A stretch of DNA of 27,172 bases from JBHGBB01 sp041946755 (GCA_041946755.1 JBHGBB010000025.1:1-27172), one strand, 5' to 3'; positions 9,901-15,978 are shown, numbered from the stretch's first letter. Notes: generated from the sequence alone by a model not told the origin. Made by a program: numbers and translations.

Positions 9901-10095
9901 ATTATATCCGAATCGGGAGAAATAGACCCTCAGGTTTTAGGTTCTAATCCCGATTATGCGAAAATCGCGATGGATAAAGCGATAGAGCATTATACGATCG
10001 CAAAAGAAATGGTTTATGACATGGGATATGGCCGCCGATATCCTGAAATCGCCGAACTCGAAAAACAACTTAAAATCAAGAATCCTACCACCTAA
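7000..10095 (+). CDS. CHAT protease - STAND NTPase - TPR protein (candidate antiphage/conflict protein)
   Basis: Three-part protein of 1031 residues. Residues 1-200 form a CHAT (caspase-like) peptidase domain with the His motif HFSGHG (H71) and the Cys motif LNACFS (C114), so both catalytic residues are intact. After a Ser/Pro/Thr-rich linker (about 203-235), PDFFGREQELEIL opens a STAND-type P-loop NTPase. Its Walker A is GGVGKT (268-273), the family-typical WSFYSQGT follows near 297, Walker B is LLILDG (D354), then TTREP and GHALALTLLG. A winged-helix-like region and helical repeats of TPR type (about 690-1010) complete it. The established scheme for this class is sensing by the C-terminal repeats, NTP-driven oligomerisation and activation of the N-terminal protease. 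A role in abortive phage defence here is inference. There is no clear Shine-Dalgarno sequence. Codon use is more A+T rich than in the core genes. Confidence 0.92.
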   Translation: MNKCKILFLAANPENTTKLALDEECREIEQKIRASEYRDSLELITKWAVRPDDLLQYLNQHQPHIVHFSGHGSPYEEIILLDSNRNPKPVSKEALKQLFTTLKDNIRVVVLNACFSRPQAEAITEVIDCAIGMNKAIGDRAAITFAASFYQALGFGRSVKKAFDQGITALMLEGISEENTPELLVRSGIDANSVILIQPEESNPISSTKSSELGIIQTTPIPSATPKTFLAKLPISSPDFFGREQELEILDQAWADPKTHIIMLSAWGGVGKTALVNNWLNLMEQNNYRGAIRIYGWSFYSQGTREDRQASSDEFLAHTLEWFRDPDPKKGAPWDKGIRLANLIRQQKTLLILDGLEPLQYPPGEMQGRLKDQGVQALLKELSRGNLGLCIITTREPVRELEEMKKTSVKHIRLDNLIPESGAELLKHLGVIGTHQELLDATKEFKGHALALTLLGKYLAVVHDGEIRKRDLISALEEEEEQGGHARRIMKSYELWLKGKPELDILYLMGLFDRPAEGGAIARLRRNPVIQGLTDALQNLTDTKWKYAICHLRELRLLAEKDESEPDTLDCHPLIREHFGEKLKKEKSKAWKQAHSRLYEHFRGLPKKEYPDTLAEMEPLFRAVFHGCQAGRHHETLIDVYWERIKRRDEHYSTQRLGAFGADLAALSGFFKFPWYQPAVGLTIEDETGVLSWAGSRLHALGRLQEARIPMEIGLLMRIQQENWKDAAIIAGNLSELTLTLGEITTAVDYARQSIAFADQSKDAFQRLSKRTILADILHQQGDLATAEQLFLEAEKIQQEYQPEYSILYSIWGFWFCDLLLSQNQIDRVQKRTYKTIEIARQNKWLLSIALDNLSLGRADLLEGLTISEISFQNAKQHLNQAVQSLREAGTQHHIPRGLLVRAVLRRVTKSFISSWYDLEEAKEIAKRGEMKLYLADYHLEVARLFCIIKLASMKPKEYPPVQGFFKIISESGEIDPQVLGSNPDYAKIAMDKAIEHYTIAKEMVYDMGYGRRYPEIAELEKQLKIKNPTT

Positions 10096-10179
10096 TCCTA
10101 TTTCTTCATCAATGATAGAATAATTAGCCACTTTTTCTATTCCGAAGGTATTCGGGATTGTTTAACGTTAATTACCCTA

Positions 10180-10256
10180 AGTAGGGGCTGAATATTTTCA
10201 GCCCATTTGGGATCTTCCCGAACGAAACCAAGGGTTCAAAATTTTGAACCCCTACT
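10180..10256. repeat. nested palindromes with AGTAGGGG/CCCCTACT outer arms
   Basis: AGTAGGGG (10180-10187) pairs with CCCCTACT (10249-10256). Nested inside are GGGCTGAA-TATT-TTCAGCCC at 10185-10204 and the perfect palindrome GGGTTCAAAATTTTGAACCC at 10232-10251. The arms resemble dispersed GTAGGGG-type intergenic palindromes seen in many uncultured bacteria (from memory). Confidence 0.8.
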
Positions 10257-10335
10257 ACACCTCGTTAGAGATCAATCTTTATTTTGACATTTTCTCAATC
10301 TGAGAATAGGTCAACTAAGAGACCCTTCTATTATT

Positions 10336-10372
10336 AAGTTGAATTATACGCAAAGTGAGTATAATTCAACTT
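10336..10372. repeat. perfect 14-bp hairpin
   Basis: AAGTTGAATTATAC at 10336-10349 and GTATAATTCAACTT at 10359-10372 form a perfect stem around a 9-base loop. Confidence 0.9.
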
Positions 10373-10389
10373 GATTGAGCTTATTTTTT

Positions 10390-10416
10390 CTAACTATCGA
10401 TAATTCAATATATAAC
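10390..10416. repeat. direct repeat, copy 1 (27 bp)
   Basis: Begins CTAACTATCGATAA and is repeated at 10533-10559 with 3 differences in 27 bases by my count. The two copies bracket two hairpins (10427-10457 and 10482-10512), suggesting a duplicated module. Confidence 0.85.
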
Positions 10417-10426
10417 CTTATTTAAT

Positions 10427-10457
10427 TTGAATTTAGCTCCAACGGAGCTAAATTCAA
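10427..10457. repeat. perfect 14-bp hairpin, loop AAC
   Basis: TTGAATTTAGCTCC, loop AAC, then the exact complement GGAGCTAAATTCAA. It has the same design as the hairpin at 10482 but a different stem sequence. Confidence 0.9.
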
Positions 10458-10481
10458 GCTAGGCGGTACTGATTCCCGACC

Positions 10482-10512
10482 TTGAACTTTTCGCCAATGG
10501 CGAAAAGTTCAA
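10482..10512. repeat. perfect 14-bp hairpin, loop AAT
   Basis: TTGAACTTTTCGCC, loop AAT, then the exact complement GGCGAAAAGTTCAA. It shares the TTGAA base and a CC-AA-GG tip with the preceding hairpin, while the middle of the stem differs. Confidence 0.9.
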
Positions 10513-10532
10513 AATAAACAGGGTAATTTTAG

Positions 10533-10559
10533 CTAACTATCGATAAATCAATAAGTAAC
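10533..10559. repeat. direct repeat, copy 2 (27 bp)
   Basis: Second copy of the CTAACTATCGATAA repeat at 10390-10416. Confidence 0.85.
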
Positions 10560-10561
10560 GT

Positions 10562-10674
10562 AGGCTATTAGCCTGCGATAGATATTTTCTATCAGCAATA
10601 TACAGGCTGACAGCCTGCGATACCATGAGTATATTCTAGCTACTTGCCATAAAAAATAATCTATATTGCTGATA
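10562..10674. repeat. paired AGGCT/AGCCTGCGATA stems plus 13-bp inverted repeat
   Basis: AGGCT-ATT-AGCCTGCGATA at 10562 and CAGGCTG-A-CAGCCTGCGATA at 10603 are two related small stems, both followed by GCGATA. TATCAGCAATATA (10590-10602) is also the exact reverse complement of TATATTGCTGATA (10662-10674), which can form a larger hairpin around the second stem. Confidence 0.75.
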
Positions 10675-10722
10675 TATATAGAATTAACTCTAGTTTTAGA
10701 ATAAAATCGCACCTAAACCGGT

Positions 10723-10771
10723 ACCGGAGTGCAACCCGAATTGGTCCGACCAATTCGGGTTCAATTCCGGT
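10723..10771. repeat. long hairpin (14-bp stem plus outer 6 bp)
   Basis: AACCCGAATTGGTC at 10733-10746, a single C, then GACCAATTCGGGTT at 10748-10761. Outside a small internal loop, ACCGGA (10723) pairs with TCCGGT (10766). The 3' side looks superficially like a tRNA T-arm but is not one. Confidence 0.85.
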
Positions 10772-10786
10772 TACTGTTTTGTAGCA

Positions 10787-10888
10787 TGTCATTCTCGCAA
10801 GAGTCGAGTCTCAGACCTGCGATGGCAGGAATCTAAAGGATAGGGTTAGGTTATAGTGGTTTGGATTCCCGCCTTCGCGAGAATGACA
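10787..10888. repeat. about 102-bp element with TGTCATTCTCGC inverted ends (MITE-like)
   Basis: TGTCATTCTCGC at 10787-10798 and GCGAGAATGACA at 10877-10888 are exact 12-bp inverted ends. The right end, read on the minus strand, continues as TGTCATTCTCGCGAAGGCGG, a form of the TGTCATTCCCGCGAA...GGGAATCC dispersed repeat that I recall from many unrelated bacterial genomes. A partial third arm (GGGAATGACA) lies near 10901. Confidence 0.7.
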
Positions 10889-10986
10889 ACAGAGTAATAC
10901 GGGAATGACAATAGCGGTCTACCGTGCTCATCGCTGAGATAACAATCGGTCTGCATTTCTAGTAACATTTTCGCAATAACCGAATG

Positions 10987-11613
10987 TTAGGTCATTTGCT
11001 TGATTATTGCCGGTAATTCATCGAACCGGTCGATTTGGAAATCGGGAGTGAATTGATGGGTATCGGGTGCCCGATTGAATCGGATAGTTTTAAATCCGAG
11101 TATACCAGCCGGATGCAGGTTCTTTAATCGGTCATCGATATAAACGCAAGCTGAAGCCGGAACTTGGATTCGGTCTAATAATATCTGATATATTTTATGG
11201 TCGGGTTTGCGATACCCAACTTCGCTGCTGATAATAACCGCATTAAATAATCTATTTAATCCATATTTCTGGCGTAAATATGCCGACCAGGGACCGATAT
11301 CATTCGATAAAATCGCTAGTGAATAATGGCTGGCTAGTTGTTCCGCTACCGGGATAAAACCCGGGTCTAAGGTAAGTTTGGTATCAAGATATTCAAGTTC
11401 AATTTCCGGATATTCGTTTCCGAATCCTAAGGTATACCAGAATTCGCGACCGGTTATCTCCCCTAAACTCGCTTTAAGGTATAACTGATAAATATGATCA
11501 GCGCAATGTTCCGGTTTCCTTTTCTGAATAAAGGGAATGAGCAGTTCGCCGGTATCATCGCCAACTTCGAAGATCACTCCCATCATATCAAAAATAATCC
11601 AGTGAAGAGACAT
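10987..11613 (-). CDS. HAD-superfamily hydrolase
   Basis: Haloacid-dehalogenase-type phosphatase-like protein of 208 residues, cytosolic, substrate unknown. Motif I is IIFDMMGVIF with the nucleophile Asp (D9). The helical cap lies at about residues 20-80. Motif II is AILSND, motif III GYRKPDHKIY (Lys) and motif IV VYIDDRLKNL. The residue two after the nucleophile is Met, not the acid/base Asp of classical DxD phosphatases; FDLGN/FDMGG-type HADs such as YihX relatives share that feature. I chose the ATG at 11613 because only a TTG (11628) lies further upstream and the family begins just before motif I. No Shine-Dalgarno sequence is visible. It follows the DedA gene on the same strand after about 170 bases containing a word-repeat hairpin. 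Confidence 0.9.
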   Translation of the reverse strand: MSLHWIIFDMMGVIFEVGDDTGELLIPFIQKRKPEHCADHIYQLYLKASLGEITGREFWYTLGFGNEYPEIELEYLDTKLTLDPGFIPVAEQLASHYSLAILSNDIGPWSAYLRQKYGLNRLFNAVIISSEVGYRKPDHKIYQILLDRIQVPASACVYIDDRLKNLHPAGILGFKTIRFNRAPDTHQFTPDFQIDRFDELPAIIKQMT

Positions 11614-11644
11614 ATTCAATAAAGACAATGCTAAATTTCAAAAT

Positions 11645-11780
11645 CCAAATATCAAATGAATGTCAAATGACCAATACCTTAATGTTTAATCGAGATTCCC
11701 CTATGTTTGACATTTGAGCATTTGACATTGGGAATTGATTTGTCCGCCTAAGGCGGATTAAGCTTTGACATTTGACATTA
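11645..11780. repeat. ATGTCAAATG-word inverted repeats between HAD and DedA genes
   Basis: CCAAATATCAAATGAATGTC (11645-11664) and following bases are roughly complementary to TTTGACATTTGAGCATTTGA (11706-11725) and following bases. A further CTTTGACATTTGACATTAA lies at 11763. A TCCGCCTAAGGCGGA palindrome sits inside. Confidence 0.65.
11743..11757. repeat. TCCGCCTNAGGCGGA palindrome, intergenic copy 1
   Basis: Reads TCCGCCTAAGGCGGA: seven bases, a central A, and the exact complement. In the frame used by the genic copies this version would contain a TAA stop. Confidence 0.9.
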
Positions 11781-11785
11781 ATTTG

Positions 11786-12430
11786 TTAGTCCTTTTTCTT
11801 CCCCCGGTGCCGGAAATATTCGATTACTCCCGGCATCACCGAAATGATAATAATCGCTAGAATAACCAAAGTAAAATTATGTTTAACAGTAGGCAGGTTC
11901 CCGAAATAATAGCCGCCGAAAACGAAAATACCGATCCATAACCCGCCCCCGAAAATATCATAGGCCAGAAATTTCAGATATGACATTTTCGCGATCCCGG
12001 CAACAAACGGTGAGAAGGTCCGGATAATCGGCATAAACCGGGCGATAATAATGGTTTTCCCGCCGTATTTCTCATAGAATTTATGTCCCCGTTTAAGATA
12101 TTCTTTGTTTAAGAATCGAACATTCTCTTTATGAAATATTTTCGGCCCGATATGGTAACCGATCCAATAATTGAGATTATCTCCGGCAACCGCTGCAAAC
12201 CAGAGCAGAAAGAATAAGAATTGGACTTTCAATGCGCCCAGCGCGGCAAACGACCCGGCAGCAAATAGCAACGAATCCCCCGGTAATAAGGGAGTTACCA
12301 CTAACCCGGTTTCGCAAAAGATGATGGCAAATAGAATTAAATAAGTCCAATCCCCATAACTTTGGATAATCGTTTTTAAATGTATATCCAGATGAATAAA
12401 GAAATCGAAAAACTTATAAATGAGTCCCAT
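11786..12430 (-). CDS. DedA family membrane protein
   Basis: Integral inner-membrane protein of 214 residues in the DedA/VTT (SNARE-associated) family. Members have been implicated in lipid flipping, including undecaprenyl phosphate and phosphatidylethanolamine, and in membrane homeostasis. The reentrant-loop signatures are clear: FCETGLVVTPLLPGDSLLFAAG (about 38-60) and GGKTIIIARFMPIIRTFSPFVAG (about 123-145). The latter holds the conserved Arg and Pro residues. GDNLNYWIGYHIG lies between. Further membrane helices follow to about residue 205, and the tail is basic (FRHRGKKKD). AAGGAG lies a few bases upstream of the ATG at 12430. The specific substrate cannot be told from sequence. Confidence 0.94.
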   Translation of the reverse strand: MGLIYKFFDFFIHLDIHLKTIIQSYGDWTYLILFAIIFCETGLVVTPLLPGDSLLFAAGSFAALGALKVQFLFFLLWFAAVAGDNLNYWIGYHIGPKIFHKENVRFLNKEYLKRGHKFYEKYGGKTIIIARFMPIIRTFSPFVAGIAKMSYLKFLAYDIFGGGLWIGIFVFGGYYFGNLPTVKHNFTLVILAIIIISVMPGVIEYFRHRGKKKD

Positions 12431-12494
12431 GCAATCTCCTTCGGCTAATCTATATTTTTAATTGTGAAGTGATATTCTAGCATAGAACTAAAAT

Positions 12495-12580
12495 CAGTAG
12501 ACAGTAGACCGTAGTATGTAGACAGGATTAATGAGTATAAGGTTTTTCCCTAACTACCAGCTACTAACTTCTAGCTACTG
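12495..12580. repeat. GTAGAC/CTAC-word inverted repeat
   Basis: CAGTAGACAGTAGACCGTAG (12495-12514) and following bases are loosely complementary to the CTAC-word stretch TAACTACCAGCTACTAACTT at 12551-12570 and the bases after it. Both are made of reiterated GTAG or CTAC words. Confidence 0.6.
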
Positions 12581-12602
12581 TTTTCAATAATGTTTTTTAT
12601 AG

Positions 12603-12608
12603 TATAAT
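12603..12608 (+). promoter_or_regulatory. possible -10 box before the cytochrome-b5-like gene
   Basis: A perfect TATAAT lies 34 bases before the ATG at 12643; the -35 region is poor. It follows directly on a word-repeat hairpin and a short T-run. Confidence 0.4.
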
Positions 12609-12642
12609 CAAATAAGCGTATTACTACTAAGGAGGATAGGAT

Positions 12643-12873
12643 ATGAAACAATTTACTAAAGCCGAACTAGCGGAGTTTGATGGCACCAACGGCAAACCAT
12701 GTTATATTGCATATAAAGGGAAAGTATATGAGGTTACCGATAACCCGAACTTTTCCGATGGGTCCCATTATAGCCATTCTACCGGAGAAGATTTAACTCC
12801 TGCTTTTGAAGAAGCGCCGCATGGTGAAGAAGTGTTCGAATCGCTAACCGTCGTCGGTGAACTGAAAGACTAA
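12643..12873 (+). CDS. small cytochrome-b5-like haem-binding protein
   Basis: 76-residue protein of the prokaryotic cytochrome-b5-like haem/steroid-binding type (COG4892-like). The fold is recognisable from KPCYIAYKGKVYEVTDNPNF at the N-terminus and HSTGEDLTPAFEEAPHGEEVF after it. Candidate axial ligands are H42 or H45 and H60. It has no signal peptide and no membrane anchor, so it should be cytosolic. A strong AAGGAGG (12629-12635) stands 7 bases before the ATG. It heads the redox and metal group on the plus strand. Relatives are poorly characterised, and electron transfer or haem carriage is inference. Confidence 0.9.
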   Translation: MKQFTKAELAEFDGTNGKPCYIAYKGKVYEVTDNPNFSDGSHYSHSTGEDLTPAFEEAPHGEEVFESLTVVGELKD

Positions 12874-12881
12874 TTAAAACA

Positions 12882-12952
12882 GTTAAGAGTAAGAGGGTCG
12901 AGCTCAGAGGAATCCGAAACATTTCCTCAAACTCCCATCTCTATCTCTTAAC
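12882..12952. repeat. imperfect hairpin GTTAAGAG.../...CTCTTAAC
   Basis: GTTAAGAGTAAGAGGGTCGA (12882-12901) and following bases are imperfectly complementary to the stretch ending TCTCTATCTCTTAAC at 12952. It is followed by an AGCTACC/AGCTACG/AGCTACT reiteration at 12970-12997 that abuts the NRAMP gene. Confidence 0.6.
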
Positions 12953-13010
12953 ACATTTAGATGTTATCCTAGCTACCAGCTACGAGCTACTAGCTACTTT
13001 TTTTATACCC

Positions 13011-14240
13011 ATGCTACGTCAGATATTTAGCCGCGAGATACTCCGGTATATCGGTCCTGCTTTCTTGGTAACGGTCGGATTCATCGACCCCGGGAACTGG
13101 GCTACCAATATCGCCGGTGGCTCGGAATTCAACTATAGTCTGCTATGGGTGATAACGCTTAGCACCCTGATGCTGATTCTATTGCAGACTATGTCAGCCC
13201 GGCTGGGAATTGTTACCAACCGGTCATTAGCCGACTTATGCCGAACCGAATTCCATCCCGCAGTCAGCTCCATCTTAGGAATCACCATCATTCTGGCATC
13301 AATCGCCACCGCATTAGCGGAGTTTCTTGGTGCTGCAATCGGATTATACTTGTTATTCGGAATCCCAGTTTGGCTGGCAGGGATACTTTCATCAATCATC
13401 GTTCTCTTCCTGATCGGTCTCCAAAGATATGGGCATAGTGTTATCGAACATATCATCATCGGGTTCGTCTCAATTATCGGATTCGCTTATCTGATCGAAC
13501 TCTATTTAGTCAAACCGGACTGGAGCTTATCGGTATATCATAGTTTTATACCTTCTCTAGAAGGGAAAAGTATTCTGGTTGCTATGGGTATGCTCGGTGC
13601 AGTAGTGATGCCGCATAATATTTATCTGCATTCGAGTGTGGTTCGCCATATCGATTTCCCGGCAGATGAAAAAGATGTAAGAAAACTATTCCGATTTGAA
13701 CTGGTAGATACCATCCTGGCGATGGGAGTCGGCTGGCTGATTAATTCCGCAATGATCATCGTTGCCGCCGCCGTCTTCTTCAGAAACGGGATTATGGTGA
13801 ATTCGATTGAACAAGCCTCGTTAACTCTCCAGCCGCTCGTCGGCGATTTAGCCCGGGTATTGTTTGGTATCGCGCTATTATGTTCCGGGTTATCGTCATC
13901 AACCACCGCTAGTTTAGCCGGGGCGAATGTGTTCACCGGATACTTGAATAAAAGTAAAGAGTATCAAGGGTTCTGGTTCCAACTCGGGATGGCAGTAACT
14001 ATTATCCCGGCATTAATCATCATCGCATTAAATCTTAATGCATATCAGGTGTTAATAATCAGTCAAGTGGTATTAAGCATCCAACTGCCGTTTACTATGA
14101 TTCCGCTATTACTGTTAACCAATCGAAAACAGATTATGGGCGTCCATGCGAATAATTTTATCTTGAAACTTCTAGCAGGTTTAGCGATAATTATCATTAT
14201 CGGCTTAAACGCGTTTCTATTATGGCAGCTTGTATTCTAA
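13011..14240 (+). CDS. NRAMP-family divalent metal transporter (MntH-like)
   Basis: Proton-coupled Mn2+/Fe2+ importer of the inner membrane, 409 residues with about 11 hydrophobic helices. The metal-site motif of helix 1 is intact: GFIDPGNWATNIAGGS (Asp and Asn of DPGN about residues 26-29). The helix 6 motif is GMLGAVVMPHNIYLHSSVV, with the Ala/Met metal-binding positions and the MPHN signature. Helices 2-5 contain the usual LLQTMSARLGIVTNRSLADLCR. Canonical Ala and Met in helix 6 favour transition-metal transport over the Mg or Al variants. The ATG at 13011 has no Shine-Dalgarno sequence; a T-run and a CTAC-word repeat abut it. Its place beside diiron and haem proteins suggests Mn or Fe supply for oxidative-stress enzymes, which is inference. 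Confidence 0.95.
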   Translation: MLRQIFSREILRYIGPAFLVTVGFIDPGNWATNIAGGSEFNYSLLWVITLSTLMLILLQTMSARLGIVTNRSLADLCRTEFHPAVSSILGITIILASIATALAEFLGAAIGLYLLFGIPVWLAGILSSIIVLFLIGLQRYGHSVIEHIIIGFVSIIGFAYLIELYLVKPDWSLSVYHSFIPSLEGKSILVAMGMLGAVVMPHNIYLHSSVVRHIDFPADEKDVRKLFRFELVDTILAMGVGWLINSAMIIVAAAVFFRNGIMVNSIEQASLTLQPLVGDLARVLFGIALLCSGLSSSTTASLAGANVFTGYLNKSKEYQGFWFQLGMAVTIIPALIIIALNLNAYQVLIISQVVLSIQLPFTMIPLLLLTNRKQIMGVHANNFILKLLAGLAIIIIIGLNAFLLWQLVF

Positions 14241-14297
14241 ATCTTAAGATTAGAGGGTAGAGTGAGAGTATTGAGGATGCATTATGGTATCCTCTTA

Positions 14298-14312
14298 TCC
14301 GCCTTAGGCGGA
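14298..14312. repeat. TCCGCCTNAGGCGGA palindrome, intergenic copy 2
   Basis: Reads TCCGCCTTAGGCGGA, followed by TTAA as in intergenic copy 1. A degenerate relative, TCCGCATAAGGCTGA, lies near 14448. Confidence 0.9.
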
Positions 14313-14339
14313 TTAAATCAAAACTATTATAAGTAATTA

Positions 14340-14441
14340 GGTTAGGGTTACGAAGCCCGTATCGTCGAAGAAGGTCAGGTCTTTGGTTAGAGACTTTACC
14401 TTAACCTTTATCAACGATACTTTTTGGGCTTAACCTTAACC
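14340..14441. repeat. long imperfect hairpin between NRAMP and CydA-like genes
   Basis: GGTTAGGGTTACGAAGCCCG (14340-14359) and the following TATCGTCG are complementary, with small mismatches, to CAACGATACTTTTTGGGCTT (14412-14431) and the following AACCTTAACC. TTAACTAT reiterations follow at about 14479-14512. Confidence 0.75.
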
Positions 14442-14522
14442 GTTTAATCCGCATAAGGCTGATTTTTTTCTCATGTAACTTATTTAACTATTAAACTATT
14501 TAACTATTTAACCGGTTTCTCT

Positions 14523-15854
14523 ATGAACCCAGACCAACTTCATGGCATTATATTTCCGATTCTCGGTAACTCCCGAATCATGGCGATTACTATAACGGTC
14601 CATGTATTTTTTGCGTTCATCGCAGTCGGGTCGTTCTGGATCGCGCTACTTGCCGAATATCGGGGATATAGACTTAACCAGCCGATATACGACCGGATGG
14701 CGAAAGGATATATGACCTTCATCTCCCAGATGGTGAAAATCAATGGTGTCTTGGGAGTAGCGATTATTGTGCTCTTGATAAGTTTATTCCCGATATTCAG
14801 CGGCTGGCTGTATACCATCTTATTCTGGGCATTGTTTGGTGAAGTAATTTTCTTTATGGTCCTCATGATATCCAGTATCTGGTATCGGCAATCCTGGGAT
14901 AAATACCAGAACCGGAAACCGGTACATCTGGCTATCGGAATCGGTAGTGCAATCGCTGCAACTATGTCAGCAGTCTTAATTAATGCCGCACAAGCGTTTA
15001 TGCTAACCCCGGGGAAATATTTCGAAACTAAACGATTAACCGATGCGGTATTCAACCCGACTATGGTATCCTCTGCCTTGCATTTGCTTATCCCCTGCAT
15101 TTTAAACGCGGCGGCTGGGTATGCAATATATGCTTATATCCTATCGGAACGAAAACCGGCTGACCGGGAATACTATAATATCACCGGCGCGTACAATGCC
15201 CGGATCGCGGCTTGGGGAATACTTTTGCAACCACTAGCCGGATTATATTTTCTCTGGACAGTATATCAAGCGAACCATCCGGCGTTCCAGAATATCATTT
15301 CCGGTCTAGCGTCTCCATTTTTCTGGACTATGGCAGCGCTGGGGAGTATCGCTTTTCTATTAAGCATCATCTATTTATTACTCGGCTGGGTTAGAGGGAA
15401 AACCCTCTTTTTAGCATTAGCGGTGCTGGTATTTTTAGCGTTCCCATTCGGAGCATATAATCGAGAACGCGCCCGGAAACCATATTTGATTTATGGGCAG
15501 ATGTATATGTCGCAACAACCGGTAATTACCATCCCGGTAATAAAACCGATTGAAACAACAGCATCCATCTCGAGCACCACTACTGCTGCGGCTCCAGTTA
15601 TAACTGAAAAACCTAAACCGCTCAATACTAAATCCGGAAAAACGATTATCTCCGAACATGGATGTCAATCATGCCATGTAATCAAGGGACAAGGCGGAAG
15701 TTTCGGCCCGGAACTAAAATCGATGAATAAAAAGTTTGATGGCGATAAAGAGAAACTTAAGAAATTCCTGGTATCTCCGCCGGGATCGATGCCGCCGTTT
15801 TCCGGGTCTCCAGAAGACCTGGATAGTTTGGCGGATTATCTATTAAAACTGTAA
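14523..15854 (+). CDS. CydA-like oxidase subunit fused to a C-terminal c-type cytochrome domain
   Basis: Residues 20-330 resemble cytochrome bd oxidase subunit I: about eight membrane helices, H27 in TVHVFFAF (the haem ligand position of helix 1), a conserved Glu at E107 in LFGEVIFF, H187 in SSALHLLIP (second haem ligand position), and a late NRERARKPYLIYGQM that recalls the GRQPW region of CydA. A Thr/Ser/Ala/Pro-rich linker (about 345-370) leads to a mono-haem cytochrome c domain: CQSCH at 381-385 and a distal Met in GSMPPF (M423). No cydB lies next to it. CydA-like proteins with a c-type domain are known in the diversified bd superfamily, and a role in oxygen or other small-molecule reduction, taking electrons through the c haem, is inference. 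The quinol-binding Q-loop is not obvious. There is no Shine-Dalgarno sequence at the ATG. Confidence 0.88.
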   Translation: MNPDQLHGIIFPILGNSRIMAITITVHVFFAFIAVGSFWIALLAEYRGYRLNQPIYDRMAKGYMTFISQMVKINGVLGVAIIVLLISLFPIFSGWLYTILFWALFGEVIFFMVLMISSIWYRQSWDKYQNRKPVHLAIGIGSAIAATMSAVLINAAQAFMLTPGKYFETKRLTDAVFNPTMVSSALHLLIPCILNAAAGYAIYAYILSERKPADREYYNITGAYNARIAAWGILLQPLAGLYFLWTVYQANHPAFQNIISGLASPFFWTMAALGSIAFLLSIIYLLLGWVRGKTLFLALAVLVFLAFPFGAYNRERARKPYLIYGQMYMSQQPVITIPVIKPIETTASISSTTTAAAPVITEKPKPLNTKSGKTIISEHGCQSCHVIKGQGGSFGPELKSMNKKFDGDKEKLKKFLVSPPGSMPPFSGSPEDLDSLADYLLKL

Positions 15855-15883
15855 TAATAAGAATAGGTATAGTAGTTAGGTCA

Positions 15884-15978
15884 GGGTTAAGGAGTGAGTT
15901 AAGTAGTTGGGGGAAGTAGTGGGTGAAACGACTAACTACCATCGACTAACAACCTAACTAACTTCTTTACCTTAACCC
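15884..15978. repeat. GGGTTAAGG...CCTTAACCC hairpin
   Basis: GGGTTAAGG (15884-15892) and CCTTAACCC (15970-15978) bracket further loosely complementary words (GTTAAGTAGTTG against CAACCTAACTAAC). It lies just before the rubrerythrin-like gene's ribosome site. Confidence 0.65.

Larger units (their letters stand above)
10096..10986. other. gene-free mosaic of hairpins and dispersed repeats
   Basis: Nearly 900 bases without a plausible gene on either strand. They hold at least seven strong inverted repeats plus one pair of direct repeats, listed individually. Several stems are exactly 14 bp. None has the long T-run of a typical intrinsic terminator. It separates the CHAT island from the minus-strand HAD/DedA genes, which read towards it. 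Confidence 0.85.

Noticed and set aside
10723..10771. tRNA-like T-arm (GGGTTCAATTCC) in the hairpin region
   Set aside because: The arms do not pair as a T-stem, no anticodon or D-arm fits, and the bases are explained by a 14-bp hairpin.
11614..11628. TTG start for the HAD gene
   Set aside because: The ATG at 11613 is closer to motif I as in the family, and neither has a ribosome site that would favour the TTG.
12970..13006. Intrinsic terminator (AGCTACTAGCTAC followed by T-run)
   Set aside because: The stem is only 4-5 bp, A+T-containing, and ends a few bases before the NRAMP start; it belongs to the word-repeat pattern.
14540..15100. Long antisense open frame (186 codons) opposite the CydA-like gene
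   Set aside because: It is opposite a well-supported membrane protein, has no ribosome site and no recognisable domain; a shadow frame.
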